From the NCBI RefSeq assembly GCF_002003665.1, contig NZ_JATM01000003.1, forward strand, positions 1-64,000: a stretch of 64,000 nt of DNA. The letters run 5' to 3'. A model generated the notes under the pieces. That model was given only the letters and a program-made list of their open reading frames with translations. It was not told the origin of the DNA and did not search any database. The translations under genes and the position numbers were made by a program. Positions 47,049-55,251 of this stretch are shown piece after piece (position 1 is the first letter of the stretch; every line of letters begins with the position of its first letter). This stretch comes from Bombella intestini (GTDB lineage Bacteria; Pseudomonadota; Alphaproteobacteria; Acetobacterales; Acetobacteraceae).

Positions 47049-47213
47049 TTATTTGCCGTCGACAGAACGGGCAATTTCCGTCACGAGCTTGAGAAGGTAA
47101 GCACGGTCAATCTTGGTGTTCGGGCCTTCGATGCGGACCACGTCCTGCACCAGAGCGAAGATCAGGTCTTCACGAGTCATGTTGCGGGCGACGATGTTTT
47201 CTTTCTGAGACAT
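47049..47213 (-). CDS. Conserved-looking 54-aa protein of unknown function
   Basis: A short protein read from ATG 47213 with AAAGGA 9 nt upstream, ending 23 bp from a strong terminator. It is soluble and amphipathic, with the helical-looking core TREDLIFALVQDVVRIEG and KIDRAYLLKLVTEIARSV, and no Cys, signal or TM. Longer upstream starts (47231, 47264) lack an SD. A good SD, coherent helix pattern and own terminator make it likely real. I do not recognise the family; a small regulator or anti-factor is possible but unsupported. Confidence 0.65.
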   Translation of the reverse strand: MSQKENIVARNMTREDLIFALVQDVVRIEGPNTKIDRAYLLKLVTEIARSVDGK

Positions 47214-47497
47214 GCAGGTAAATCCTTTCATGGGGTGAATTGGTAATGCCGGATGGGGTATCATACTGGCATTCTCATGTAGCCTTTTAGCAGCCTTTGG
47301 ATGTTCAGGTCACGAGGTACAGGTGAAAAGATCGTAACTATCCTATCCGATCGTTGGATATGCCCTATCTTTTTGTATGTTGAGAGGCTGGCGACTTATG
47401 GGGAGCCTGCGGTGGCCTTCGAAGGTTTTTTATGTGAATTTCGGTTCTCTCGTAGGGAGAGAGGCATAAATAGGTTCACTCTTGTTCAGGACAGGTC

Positions 47498-48634
47498 ATG
47501 ATAACACGTTTCAGGAACCTCTTTACTTCGGCCGAGGCTGCAGCCGAAGCTGCTGTTAGTCCGGTAAGGCCGGTCCTTACGGCTCTGATGGCAGGGTTGC
47601 TGCTTTTAGCGGCGGTGTGGATCATTCATCCTTTTTTGCCCCCCATTATTTGGGGTGCGACCATTTCTGTTACGCTCTGGCCGTTGGTTCTGCGCTTGCA
47701 GGCTGTGTGCTTTGGTAGTCGGTCCGCCGCCGTATTTTTCACCATTCTGGCAGCTATAATCATCTTCTTCCTCCCTGCCGTGTTGGTGATCGTCATTTTC
47801 GCTCGGCATGTGGATGCTGTTTCACATTTCATCACAATCTTGCCTTCCCTACAGCTCCCCGCAGCCCCGGCGTGGGTGGGGCGCATCCCTTATGTGGGGG
47901 GAGATATCATCCCGTTCTGGGATCATTTGCGAGAAAATAGCCTGCCGGGCTTGCTGCGACATGTCATCCCACCGCCTGAGAAGATACTGCATGTACTTTT
48001 GGCATCAGCAGGTAGTTTTGGGTCTCTTTTGCTGGAATTCGTCCTGACATTGGTTGTTATGGTGCTGCTTCTGAGCCGTGCAGAGAGCATCATTGTTCTT
48101 CTGGAGAAGGTGAGCAGCCAGCTGGGAGGAGGGAGTGGACGTGCCCTTCTTAAACAAGCTGAGATCACGACACGGGGTGTTGCGCTTGGTGTCACGCTTA
48201 CGGCCATTCTCGAATCCCTGTTCGGTTGGGTTGGGTTGATGGCCGCCGGTATGCCGATGGGGAGTGTCGTAGCAGCGGTAATGTTTATTTCCTGCGTTCT
48301 GCAATTTGGTGGTGCTTGGGTGCTGCTGCTTAGTACCGTGTGGTTGTATTTCACAGCACCGTTGATGCACGCCATCATCATGCTGTTATTTGCTCTTGTG
48401 GCGATAGCAGGGGATAATTTCCTCCAGCCGCTCATTATTCGCCGTTATGTGCGGATTTCCGTTATCATCATTATGGTGGGGGCCTTTGGTGGGTTGGCAA
48501 CACTTGGGTTTGCGGGCGTCTTTATTGGTCCGACCCTTCTTTACCTAACGGAAACGATGATCCGGGAATGGGCGGGAGTGCCGTCTGAAGAGGAAGAGGG
48601 GACCTCAACTGAGGCTCAATTGTCAGACAAGTAA
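47498..48634 (+). CDS. AI-2E (PerM/YdiK) family membrane permease
   Basis: A 378-aa inner-membrane protein with about eight helices. The hydrophobic start FLPPIIWGATISVTLWPL, the central soluble loop (about 115-150), and the C-terminal GDNFLQPLIIRRYVRISVIIIMVGAFGGLATLGFAGVFIGPTLL (read in pieces) are typical of the family. Some members export autoinducer-2, others act as Na+/H+ antiporters, so no substrate is assigned. It ends in an acidic tail. Confidence 0.87.
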   Translation: MITRFRNLFTSAEAAAEAAVSPVRPVLTALMAGLLLLAAVWIIHPFLPPIIWGATISVTLWPLVLRLQAVCFGSRSAAVFFTILAAIIIFFLPAVLVIVIFARHVDAVSHFITILPSLQLPAAPAWVGRIPYVGGDIIPFWDHLRENSLPGLLRHVIPPPEKILHVLLASAGSFGSLLLEFVLTLVVMVLLLSRAESIIVLLEKVSSQLGGGSGRALLKQAEITTRGVALGVTLTAILESLFGWVGLMAAGMPMGSVVAAVMFISCVLQFGGAWVLLLSTVWLYFTAPLMHAIIMLLFALVAIAGDNFLQPLIIRRYVRISVIIIMVGAFGGLATLGFAGVFIGPTLLYLTETMIREWAGVPSEEEEGTSTEAQLSDK

Positions 48635-48648
48635 GAGGTATTAGATAG

Positions 48649-48689
48649 AATGGCCCCGCTGGTAGGTTTTATCTGCCGACGGGGCTATT
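48649..48689. terminator. Hairpin between convergent permease and PepSY genes
   Basis: 48649-48665 pairs with 48673-48689 over 17 bp, including several G-U pairs, around the loop GTTTTAT. The second arm covers the last codons of the minus-strand PepSY gene. No clear T-run flanks it, so termination strength is uncertain. Confidence 0.4.
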
Positions 48690-50585
48690 CCGTCTCCAGA
48701 GCCGGAACGTGTGCAAGGCTCCTACCCAGAGGATTAAGCTGGCGACGCTGAAAGCGATGGTCAGTTCTGCGGAAAGGGGGGATTGCAACGCCGTATGACG
48801 CAAGGCCACGATTGTGACCGCTCCGGAAAGACACAGGGCGGCTAGAGCTAGCACGGTCCCTCGGCAGATGTGCTTAGGCAGCAGGCAATAGATGGTAAGT
48901 GTCAGGGCCATAATGCCGTAATATGATAGGTTAATAAGCCGGTAGGTGTGCTCCATGTCTGGCGGTGTAATACTGGAGAGATGGGTGATGGGGGCCAGGT
49001 CCGTCATGAGGGGGCTGATAGCCATGATGCTGCACAGGCCCAGCAGACAGCCTAGTAGTGTTCCTTCGCTTAGACGGCCCAGCCAAAAAGTGGCCGGTGT
49101 GTCCACGGGGGTTGTTCTCCCCGGGATTTTGCGGCGATGGGTATTGAGCCAGAGCTGATTGGCCGTATGGAAAAATCCAACGCCACATAGGCCTAGGGCA
49201 ACATAGAGCCAGCGGACGAATTCGCCCCCAAAACTGCCAAAATGGAGAGCAAGGCACCATGTCAGGATACGGCGGGCAAGTGTCTGCTGGCTGGGAAGGT
49301 TCTGGCTATCAATTAGCTCGCCCGTTTTAGGGTCCAGTAGGACAGCTCCCCGATCTCTGCCGATGAGCGGGTTGTGGGGGTCTGTTCCTTCTGCCAGCAG
49401 GTAGGGTTGTTCTGTGGGGGGCAGGCTTTGGTCGCCATTGGCGCTGTAGAGTGGGGCATGGAGAGCGAGACGCTCCGCATGACTGTCTATGGCATGGGGG
49501 GAGAGGACATAATCCAGCATAAGGGGATGAAATTCTGGAGCCAGCCCATGGAGGTACATGAGGGCCCTGTCTGGTGGCAAAAGAGACGATATGGGTGTTG
49601 TTTCGGCAGTTCTATGAGGTGTGACATGAGGCTTCGCCCCTGCAGAAAAAGAATGTAGCAGCGGGGAGAAGGCAAAGAGGGCTGTTGTTAGTGCGATGAT
49701 GAGATGAAAAGGTAGAGAGCAGAGGCCCAGCAGACTATGCAGGTCAAGCCAGAGACGGCGGGCATGTCCTTGTAGGCGAACAGTCATGAGGGTTCGCCAC
49801 ATGCCTGGCAGAAGTAGAATCACGCCGGAGAACAAAGCTAACCCGTAGAGGAAGCAGACAACGCCGACAAAAGGCATGGCCTGATTTTCTGGTAGAGGGA
49901 GTCCCAGACGGCGATGGAGCCCCCCTATGAAAGCAGGAACCGGTGAGGGGGTGAGCTGGTAAAGGGAGGTGTCCTGAGTGTCGGATTGACTAACAAGAAT
50001 GTGGGGTGCTGGTAGGCTGAGTGGCAGGTCTGGTCCCATAGGGAAGCTAAGGTTGGCGGTGTCTGGAGTCTTAAGTGTCAGCCTGTAATGGAGACCAGAG
50101 GAAGGCGAAGACATGGTATCGGGTGTGGGCCCGAGGAGTTTATCAAGTACGGTTGGTATGTCCGTTAGTGGAATGGCACTATGTGCTGGAAGGGAGGGTT
50201 GGCTCCATTGTTGGAGTGGTGCAGCGAACAAGGTTAGCGTGCCTGCCAGAAAGCTCATGGACAGCATGCTACCTGTCAAAATGCCGATCCACCCATGTAG
50301 GGAGCGGTAGCGGATGGCTAGATGCTGGAGTTTTTGGCTGTCTCCAAAACCGATAGATAGGGTCAGCCCTGTAATCCCTGCCAGACAGGCCCCCGTCATC
50401 AGCAGGAAAAAGCCCGTAACACCATAAGCCTGAAAACAGGCGAATTCTCTGTCAGCCCAACATGACGCTACGATGAAGAGGGCTGCTGCTGCGCCGCCGA
50501 TAAACAGCCGTAGCCAAAGTGTGGCGGGAGAGTGTGGACGTGGAGGGGAGGAGGGACGGTTTGTTCTGTCCGGACTGCGCCGCAT
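48669..50585 (-). CDS. PepSY-associated TM protein (siderophore/iron-reductase type)
   Basis: A 638-aa inner-membrane protein. Four to five helices at the N-terminal and central parts carry the PepSY_TM pattern, with conserved His in YRSLHGWIGILTG and LDLHSLLGLCSLPFHL. Large periplasmic loops hold the PepSY-like regions, and further helices fill the C-terminal 200 residues. Members often sit beside TonB-dependent siderophore receptors and are thought to reduce or release ferric iron. No receptor is visible here. The start overlaps the stop of the upstream 99-aa gene, so the two are coupled. Confidence 0.82.
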   Translation of the reverse strand: MRRSPDRTNRPSSPPRPHSPATLWLRLFIGGAAAALFIVASCWADREFACFQAYGVTGFFLLMTGACLAGITGLTLSIGFGDSQKLQHLAIRYRSLHGWIGILTGSMLSMSFLAGTLTLFAAPLQQWSQPSLPAHSAIPLTDIPTVLDKLLGPTPDTMSSPSSGLHYRLTLKTPDTANLSFPMGPDLPLSLPAPHILVSQSDTQDTSLYQLTPSPVPAFIGGLHRRLGLPLPENQAMPFVGVVCFLYGLALFSGVILLLPGMWRTLMTVRLQGHARRLWLDLHSLLGLCSLPFHLIIALTTALFAFSPLLHSFSAGAKPHVTPHRTAETTPISSLLPPDRALMYLHGLAPEFHPLMLDYVLSPHAIDSHAERLALHAPLYSANGDQSLPPTEQPYLLAEGTDPHNPLIGRDRGAVLLDPKTGELIDSQNLPSQQTLARRILTWCLALHFGSFGGEFVRWLYVALGLCGVGFFHTANQLWLNTHRRKIPGRTTPVDTPATFWLGRLSEGTLLGCLLGLCSIMAISPLMTDLAPITHLSSITPPDMEHTYRLINLSYYGIMALTLTIYCLLPKHICRGTVLALAALCLSGAVTIVALRHTALQSPLSAELTIAFSVASLILWVGALHTFRLWRRNSPVGR

Positions 50586-50884
50586 CAGGAGGTGCGAGAC
50601 TGATTAGATATAAGAACGGCCCAGAGAATAGGTACAATGCACAGCATCGCCATGCTCCATCCCCCAAGGCAGAAGAAAGCAGGGATGACCCCAAAGACAT
50701 GGGCCCACAGTATCCATGCCAGCCCGCCGGACAAGATGAGGCCGACTATAGCTGCTGAACGGTTTAATTTTTCAGGGCGAGGGGGCTGGCCGGGGAGTTG
50801 CATCCATAGAAGCACGGCCCAAATAGCCCCGGCCAGCAATCCACCCCAGAAGAAGACAGGCTCTGTTACGACCTCCGGTCTCAT
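50585..50884 (-). CDS. Small three-helix membrane protein coupled to the PepSY gene
   Basis: A 99-aa protein with three hydrophobic helices (FFWGGLLAGAIWAVLLW; SAAIVGLILSGGLAWILW; SMAMLCIVPILWAVLI). GGGGGGAG precedes the ATG very closely. Its last base overlaps the start of the PepSY gene. Short membrane partners of this size are normal beside PepSY proteins in iron-uptake operons, but I do not recognise the exact family. Confidence 0.75.
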   Translation of the reverse strand: MRPEVVTEPVFFWGGLLAGAIWAVLLWMQLPGQPPRPEKLNRSAAIVGLILSGGLAWILWAHVFGVIPAFFCLGGWSMAMLCIVPILWAVLISNQSRTS

Positions 50885-51009
50885 GCTCCCCCCTGCTTTG
50901 CCTGTATCCGACCCGTCGATTCTCTCTCTATGAGGGAAGACACATGGTGGCCGGAACTACCCCAGTTACAGGCTCGACTTTACGGGAAGTATTAAAGAAG
51001 CGTCAAACA

Positions 51010-51024
51010 TGTATAATTTATACA
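51010..51024. promoter_or_regulatory. Palindrome TGTATAATTTATACA, candidate operator/promoter
   Basis: A perfect inverted repeat of 7 bp arms around one central T. It contains a consensus -10 TATAAT on the plus strand (51012-51017) and TATAAA on the minus strand. A strong AGGAGG SD follows 6 nt before ATG 51043. It could control the minus-strand PepSY unit, the tiny plus-strand ORF, or both. The regulator is unknown. Confidence 0.5.
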
Positions 51025-51042
51025 GGATATAGGAGGTCCCTA

Positions 51043-51120
51043 ATGAACCGTTCTGCTCTAGCGTGCTGTCAGGCTTGGCTTATTGCCGCCGGAACGGACG
51101 GCGTTTACGCAAACCGCTAA
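51043..51120 (+). CDS. Possible 25-aa leader peptide
   Basis: The ORF reads MNRSALACCQAWLIAAGTDG then VYANR. It has an ideal SD (AGGAGG, 6 nt) and lies just downstream of a consensus -10. The peptide has no clear features beyond two adjacent Cys. It could be a leader peptide acting in cis. The competing antisense ORF at 51080-51199 makes the call uncertain. Confidence 0.3.
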   Translation: MNRSALACCQAWLIAAGTDGVYANR

Positions 51121-51199
51121 GCGGCCCCGCCGCTGCAAAGCCGATGAGTAGGGAAGCAGTGACCGTGAGCTGAAAAAGAAAGTGGTAGGAGGACGACAT
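51080..51199 (-). CDS. Possible 39-aa single-TM peptide
   Basis: Read from ATG 51199 with GGAGAA 9 nt upstream. The sequence has one hydrophobic segment (FLFQLTVTASLLIGFAAAG) followed by a strongly basic tail (LRKRRPFRRQ), which fits a small inner-membrane protein with a cytoplasmic C-terminus. It lies upstream of, and in the same direction as, the PepSY pair, so it may be their first cistron. It is too short to be sure. Confidence 0.4.
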   Translation of the reverse strand: MSSSYHFLFQLTVTASLLIGFAAAGPLSGLRKRRPFRRQ

Positions 51200-51353
51200 G
51201 ACTTTGTTCTCCAAGGCGGGGTAACGGGAGACTTATTTTCAACGATCAGTAATTAATTTTTCGTAATAAAGGAATGGTTTTTTCTGGGTCTCTGTGAAAA
51301 ATATAGAGTGCGCTGCATTGGTTGCCAGTGCAAGGGAATCAGAGAGTGTGATT

Positions 51354-51866
51354 ATGAAAATTCGGTCGGCAGAAGAGAAGGACCTCGTTGCTATCACCGG
51401 GATATACAACCATGCTGTTAGCACGACAACGGCTATATGGAATGAACGGGTTGTAGATGTTGCTGACCGTGCTGCGTGGCTGAAAACTCATGTAGAGGCC
51501 GATCTGCCAGTGTTAGTGGCTGTTGATGAGGCCGATCAGGTAGTCGGTTATGCTACTTTTGGGCCATGGCGTGCATGGGATGGCTATCGTCATACGGTGG
51601 AACATTCTGTCTATGTTCATAAGGATAGACAGCGTGCCGGGATTGGGCAGTCCTTAATGGTCGCTCTGCTGGAGGAAGCCCGCCAGCGGGGGTATCATGC
51701 CATGGTTGCTGGGATTGAATCGGGCAATACTGGGTCCATTCGCCTTCACGAGCGGCTGGGCTTTTCGGTGGCTGGGCAGTGCAGACAGGTCGGCTGCAAG
51801 TTCGGGCGTTGGTTGGATCTGACTTTCATGCAGATTCTTTTGGATGACCGCCTCAGCCCGGAGTGA
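51354..51866 (+). CDS. GNAT acetyltransferase, phosphinothricin-acetyltransferase (PAT) family
   Basis: A 170-aa acetyl-CoA-dependent enzyme. The start MKIRSAEEKDLVAITGIYNHAV is typical of the PAT/Bar group, as are TATIW-like TTTAIWNE, VGYATFGPWRAWDGYRHTVEHSVYV and the CoA loop RQRAGIG. IESGNTGSIRLHERLGF and VGCKFGRWLDLTFMQ close the family pattern. It acetylates a small amine such as phosphinothricin or methionine sulfoximine; the native substrate is unknown. A frame from 51294 adds 20 unconserved residues. Confidence 0.88.
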   Translation: MKIRSAEEKDLVAITGIYNHAVSTTTAIWNERVVDVADRAAWLKTHVEADLPVLVAVDEADQVVGYATFGPWRAWDGYRHTVEHSVYVHKDRQRAGIGQSLMVALLEEARQRGYHAMVAGIESGNTGSIRLHERLGFSVAGQCRQVGCKFGRWLDLTFMQILLDDRLSPE

Positions 51867-51978
51867 TTCCCCGTATTCTCTCAAAATCCTGATTTGCATG
51901 GATGATATGATATGCGAGTGTGGATTCCTGTTTCGGGTAGGAAACAAAATGACGGACGTTCATGAGGGAGCATGGCAG

Positions 51979-52479
51979 ATGAGACTGATGATCGCACAAT
52001 GTAGAAAAGTCGGCCTGTATGGCGGGATGATGGCTCTGGCTATGAGTGCACTGGCCGGTGCCGCTCAGGCGGAAGGGTTGGATCGTGTCTATGAGGTGCA
52101 GGCGCAGTTGTCCCCAACAGCACTTGTGGCCGGTAACAGCTCGGCGACAGATGTGCTGAAAACCCAGCTCGGCCCGAATATCCGGCAGAAGCAGGAGCAG
52201 AAGACAGTTGCCATTGGGCAGGGTGGGTACAGGCTCAGCCAGTATCGTATGAGGGTACGTCTATCCCACGGCAATGGTGGTGGGTACGATAATGGGACTC
52301 TAAGTTACGTGATTTCTGCCAGCCTGAGCCGGATGTCCCATGACCATACGGCATCTATCTTTACAAGGGTACGAGGTGTTCTGAAGCTGCATAATGGTCA
52401 GGCCGCAGGGGCACTGCCTGCTAACCGTTATTTTACGGGGACGGTACAGATCAACGCCATTGCGGCGAAACTTTTCTGA
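51979..52479 (+). CDS. Secreted protein of unknown function
   Basis: A 166-aa exported protein from ATG 51979, with GAGGGAG 8 nt upstream and a good signal peptide (VGLYGGMMALAMSALAGAAQA). ATG 51949 with AGGAAA is an alternative. The mature part looks beta-rich with alternating residues (YRLSQYRMRVRLSHG; LSYVISASLSRMSHD) and has no Cys. It is followed 19 bp later by another exported protein, so the pair is probably an operon. No family is recognised. Confidence 0.7.
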   Translation: MRLMIAQCRKVGLYGGMMALAMSALAGAAQAEGLDRVYEVQAQLSPTALVAGNSSATDVLKTQLGPNIRQKQEQKTVAIGQGGYRLSQYRMRVRLSHGNGGGYDNGTLSYVISASLSRMSHDHTASIFTRVRGVLKLHNGQAAGALPANRYFTGTVQINAIAAKLF

Positions 52480-52498
52480 GGGCAAAGGGAAGCAGGAT

Positions 52499-52852
52499 AT
52501 GCGCTGGTTCAGGAAATATGGTTTAGCTTGGTTTGTCTGCCTGATGGCTCCTGTTGGGGCCGGAGCGGCTGATTTAGCTTTGCCTGCTTCAGGGATTAAG
52601 GCACCCTATAGCCCTCTGGCTGTGCCGACCCGGATGGTACCGTTAGTGGACTCTCTGGAAACTCTGCTGAACCAGCATTACCATGTTATCACGGCCCATC
52701 AGGCAGGGGGTGAGGAAGTGTTGGTTCTCTCTCGTGAGGGGAAGAATGCTACGGCTGGCAGTACAGTTCTTTGTGCTTTGACGATGCCAGACCCGGAAAC
52801 GGACCAGAATGTCGTAACATCCCGTTGCTGGTCGTTGAACTACCCCAACTGA
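52499..52852 (+). CDS. Small secreted protein of unknown function
   Basis: A 117-aa exported protein from ATG 52499, preceded by GGGAAGCAGG. The signal is GLAWFVCLMAPVGAGAADL. The mature part carries two Cys about 18 residues apart (VLCALTMPD ... SRCWSLNY) that could form a disulphide, and HYHVITAHQAGGEEVLVLSREGK. It follows the gene at 51979 in the same direction with a 19-bp gap. No family is recognised. Confidence 0.65.
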   Translation: MRWFRKYGLAWFVCLMAPVGAGAADLALPASGIKAPYSPLAVPTRMVPLVDSLETLLNQHYHVITAHQAGGEEVLVLSREGKNATAGSTVLCALTMPDPETDQNVVTSRCWSLNYPN

Positions 52853-52976
52853 TGTAGGAAAGTCATTCTGTCAGACAGGCAGATATGTTACTCATTCTGC
52901 AATATTATATAGTCTGTCACGTCATATCCGCTGGTCGATGGGAGGATGTGATGGTTCAGAAGGGAAGGCTATCTCT

Positions 52977-53417
52977 ATGGTTGATTCAGTTTACAGTCTG
53001 CTCGGCTACGAGGCGGAAGTGCGCCAGCTGGGGAAGAAGATCGGGCGGCTTTCCAAGCATGAGCTCTTCTCACAGGACCTGACCCCATTCCCCACCGCTC
53101 ATCCACGGGTAGAGCCTCGGCATGAGGCGTTCTATTCTGAGATTGAAGCCTCTCACCAGTTTTATAGGCAGATGGTTAGCTCCATGGAGAAGGAGTTCCA
53201 TGCCCTCTGTGAGTGCTTTTCATCTGAACGCTATTATGCGGTTGATGGTGATTTCAATCGTTTGATGGTGAAGTTTAACGGTGATGCAGCTAATGACACG
53301 TTAGCTTCCATGCGGTTTATGAATCGTTTTATCCTTTGCCTGAAGAAAGGCACTCCTTTTGGGGAGGATGATGCGCATGTCCTATTCGCCAATTATAAGC
53401 GGCTGGTTGTTCGCTAA
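52977..53417 (+). CDS. Cytoplasmic protein of unknown function
   Basis: A 146-aa protein from ATG 52977 with AGGGAAGG about 10 nt upstream. It looks helical and soluble (HEAFYSEIEASHQFYRQMVSSMEKEFHALCECFSSERYYAV) and has no signal or TM. The earlier in-frame ATG 52938 lacks support. It stands alone between the secreted pair and the TRIC-family gene. No family is recognised. Confidence 0.6.
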   Translation: MVDSVYSLLGYEAEVRQLGKKIGRLSKHELFSQDLTPFPTAHPRVEPRHEAFYSEIEASHQFYRQMVSSMEKEFHALCECFSSERYYAVDGDFNRLMVKFNGDAANDTLASMRFMNRFILCLKKGTPFGEDDAHVLFANYKRLVVR

Positions 53418-53469
53418 TCACAGGAATACATAATTCTCTGGCAGAGTGGCGCATGGCAGGTACCCCAGC

Positions 53470-54087
53470 ATGACCTTCGATCTTTATACCACGCTGTATA
53501 TTATTGCTATCATTGCTGAGGCCATGACAGCTGCCCTTTTGGCAGGGAAGTTGGAGATGGACCTTGTCGGGGTGTTTCTGCTGGGGTGGATTACGGCTCT
53601 AGGGGGCGGGTCCATCCGTGATGTGTTGCTTAACCATTATCCCCTTTCGTGGGTGAAGCATCCGAGCTATCCGCTGATCACCGGTTTTGCTGCGCTGGCC
53701 ACTATCATGGTGGCGCAGCATATGCATAGGCTGCGTAAGCTGTTCCTATTTTTGGATGCGATCGGTCTGGTCGTTTTTACAGTGATGGGCTGTCAGGTTG
53801 CCATGACAGAACATCTATCTGTGGTCTGTGTCATCATTTCCGGCATGATAACGGGGTGCATGGGCGGGGTGCTGCGGGATATACTTTGTAATGATATCCC
53901 CTTGTTGTTCCGGTCCGAGTTGTATGGGACGGTTTCTGTTAGCACAGGGGTCGTTTTTTTGTGCTGTTCCCATATCGTGGATAACAGCACTATTGAGCTG
54001 ATTGTTTCTATGGTTTTTGGCATCAGCTTTCGGCTGCTTTCCATCCGATATAATTGGACGTTGCCACGTTTTAGCTATCGGTCTTAA
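53470..54087 (+). CDS. TRIC/UPF0126-family cation channel
   Basis: A 205-aa inner-membrane protein with seven helices in an inverted repeat. The duplicated family motif is seen as GGGSIRDVLLNHYPLSWVKHPSY and MGGVLRDILCNDIPLLFRSELY. Bacterial TRIC homologues form trimeric K+-selective channels; some members have been linked to amino acid transport. A GTG start at 53446 is possible, but ATG 53470 opens directly into helix 1. Confidence 0.88.
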   Translation: MTFDLYTTLYIIAIIAEAMTAALLAGKLEMDLVGVFLLGWITALGGGSIRDVLLNHYPLSWVKHPSYPLITGFAALATIMVAQHMHRLRKLFLFLDAIGLVVFTVMGCQVAMTEHLSVVCVIISGMITGCMGGVLRDILCNDIPLLFRSELYGTVSVSTGVVFLCCSHIVDNSTIELIVSMVFGISFRLLSIRYNWTLPRFSYRS

Positions 54088-54102
54088 CGGGGCTGTGGTG
54101 GT

Positions 54103-54444
54103 TCAGCTGCGGCCATGGGGTGCTAGAAGGATAAGCATAGCCCCACTGAGACATAAGATGGCTCCAGCTATGTCCCACATATCCGGTACTGTCTTCTCTA
54201 CAAGCCAGCCCCATAACAGGCTGATGGCAATATAGATTCCCCCATAAAGAGCATAAGCTCGCCCGGCATGATCGGCAGGGCTAAAGGTTAGTAAAACGGC
54301 GAACAGACCAAGACACAGGCTGCCCGGTAATAGCCAAAGTGGTGTTTTTCCTAGCCGTAACCAGGCCCATGCAGAAAAACAGCCCGCAATCTCGGCAAGG
54401 GCTGCGAGGCTGTAAAGAAGGCAGGAGACCAGAAGAGGCGGCAT
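54103..54444 (-). CDS. ynfA: YnfA/UPF0060-family small membrane protein
   Basis: A 113-aa protein with four TM helices, related to SMR-type drug exporters. The family sequence [24 protein letters not shown], then [23 protein letters not shown], is clear. It ends 15 bp from the convergent TRIC-family gene. It is the last chromosomal-looking gene before the phage-like cluster begins at 54555. Confidence 0.92.
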   Translation of the reverse strand: MPPLLVSCLLYSLAALAEIAGCFSAWAWLRLGKTPLWLLPGSLCLGLFAVLLTFSPADHAGRAYALYGGIYIAISLLWGWLVEKTVPDMWDIAGAILCLSGAMLILLAPHGRS

Positions 54445-54520
54445 GGTAGGGTGACCTGATGTGGTAGTTCAGTCAGGCTATAGCAGGATGTTGTATATAA
54501 TAAGAAGGTTCGGAAGGAGG

Positions 54521-54545
54521 GGCCGCCCGTGGTAAGAGGGCGGCC
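54521..54545 (+). terminator. GC-rich hairpin at the phage-cluster boundary
   Basis: GGCCGCCC (54521-54528) pairs with GGGCGGCC (54538-54545) around a 9-nt loop, and ATTTTC follows on the plus strand. It sits just past the end of the minus-strand phage cluster. It may insulate the element from host transcription. Confidence 0.5.
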
Positions 54546-54554
54546 ATTTTCTTC

Positions 54555-54785
54555 TTAGGAAGATGTATGGGATGTTTCTTTTTCCGGATGTCCCGGCTGG
54601 AGATGGTTTCTGGCCCATCCGATGTTGAGGGCCAGAGCAGAGATGATGCGGTATGGCAGCACCCAGCGGGAACCGGCGGCAGGCGGGCGGATAAATACCG
54701 TCATCAGATTACAAATAATGATGAGGGACGCCGCATAGGTCTGGATGCCGGCAGGGATGGATGTGAGGAAAGAGGTGAGGTCCAT
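54555..54785 (-). CDS. Small phage membrane protein, possible holin
   Basis: A 76-aa protein from ATG 54785 with GGAGA 8 nt upstream. It has one hydrophobic stretch (YAASLIIICNLMTVFI) and a second weakly hydrophobic part (ISALALNIGWARN), and a polar tail. Position at the end of a lysis cassette makes a holin role plausible. It follows an internal terminator (54807-54824), so it may be expressed less or differently than the endolysin. Confidence 0.55.
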   Translation of the reverse strand: MDLTSFLTSIPAGIQTYAASLIIICNLMTVFIRPPAAGSRWVLPYRIISALALNIGWARNHLQPGHPEKETSHTSS

Positions 54786-54806
54786 TAATAATATCTCCAA
54801 AAATTG

Positions 54807-54824
54807 AAAACCGCCCTAAGGCGG
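54807..54824 (-). terminator. Intrinsic terminator after the endolysin gene
   Basis: On the minus strand CCGCC-TTAG-GGCGG is followed directly by TTTTC. The 5-bp stem with tetraloop begins 6 nt after the endolysin stop. It lies inside the phage cluster rather than at its end. Confidence 0.6.
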
Positions 54825-54829
54825 CGGAA

Positions 54830-55249
54830 TCAGACCATTTTTGTCGGCGGCATCTCATTAGCCACCTGTGTGACCAGGTCCCCATAAGGGTTCTGGCCAT
54901 TCTCAAAGAGGATGATGGCGTTCATCATGCTCTCAATAAGGCGAGGGTTTGGCTGCCCAAGCCGGTCGTCTGGCTCTGTTCCTAGGGCGTGCGCCACGCC
55001 CCGGATGTAGGCGGCGGTATTGTTCTCGGTCGGCGGTGCCCATTTGCTGATGATGCCCGCCACCGTGTCGATTCCGTCCCGCACGATGTAGCGGGTGAGC
55101 TGGTCACGCAGGGCCTCAAGTCCCGCCTCAGCGGTGGGGAAGCGAGCAAAGCGGGCATTAGGCCCGGGTTCCAGAACGGCCCCGGCCTGATGAGCGAAAT
55201 TGAGGTTGCCCGGATTGTTGTTGCGGATGCCACGGGGTGGGGCGGACAT
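54830..55249 (-). CDS. Phage lysozyme-like/structural protein (RGIRNNNPGN family), probable endolysin
   Basis: A 139-aa protein with the motif GIRNNNPGNLNF near its start and FARFPTAEAGLEALRDQL, DTVAGIISKWAPPTENNTAAYI and ILFENGQNPYGD further on. This family occurs in phages as peptidoglycan-degrading lysins or virion-associated transglycosylases (P5-like). It has no signal peptide, so release would need a holin. Upstream by 2 bp is the coiled-coil TM protein, downstream a terminator. Confidence 0.75.
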   Translation of the reverse strand: MSAPPRGIRNNNPGNLNFAHQAGAVLEPGPNARFARFPTAEAGLEALRDQLTRYIVRDGIDTVAGIISKWAPPTENNTAAYIRGVAHALGTEPDDRLGQPNPRLIESMMNAIILFENGQNPYGDLVTQVANEMPPTKMV

Positions 55250-55251
55250 GG

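Larger units (their letters stand above)
50885..51353. other. 469-bp gap with an operator-like palindrome and tiny ORFs
   Basis: This divergent region separates the PepSY unit (-) from the GNAT gene (+). It holds the palindrome at 51010-51024, a 25-codon plus-strand ORF at 51043-51120 with a strong SD, a 39-codon minus-strand ORF at 51080-51199, and an 8-codon plus-strand ORF (51198-51224) preceded by AGGAGG. The GC-rich middle (about 51075-51160) can form several short hairpins such as AGCGG/CCGCT. I cannot assign it to a known riboswitch. Confidence 0.5.

Noticed and set aside
51075-51160. Known riboswitch class in the GC-rich hairpin region
   Set aside because: I could not match it to the conserved cores of cobalamin, TPP, FMN, SAM, glycine or other familiar riboswitches.
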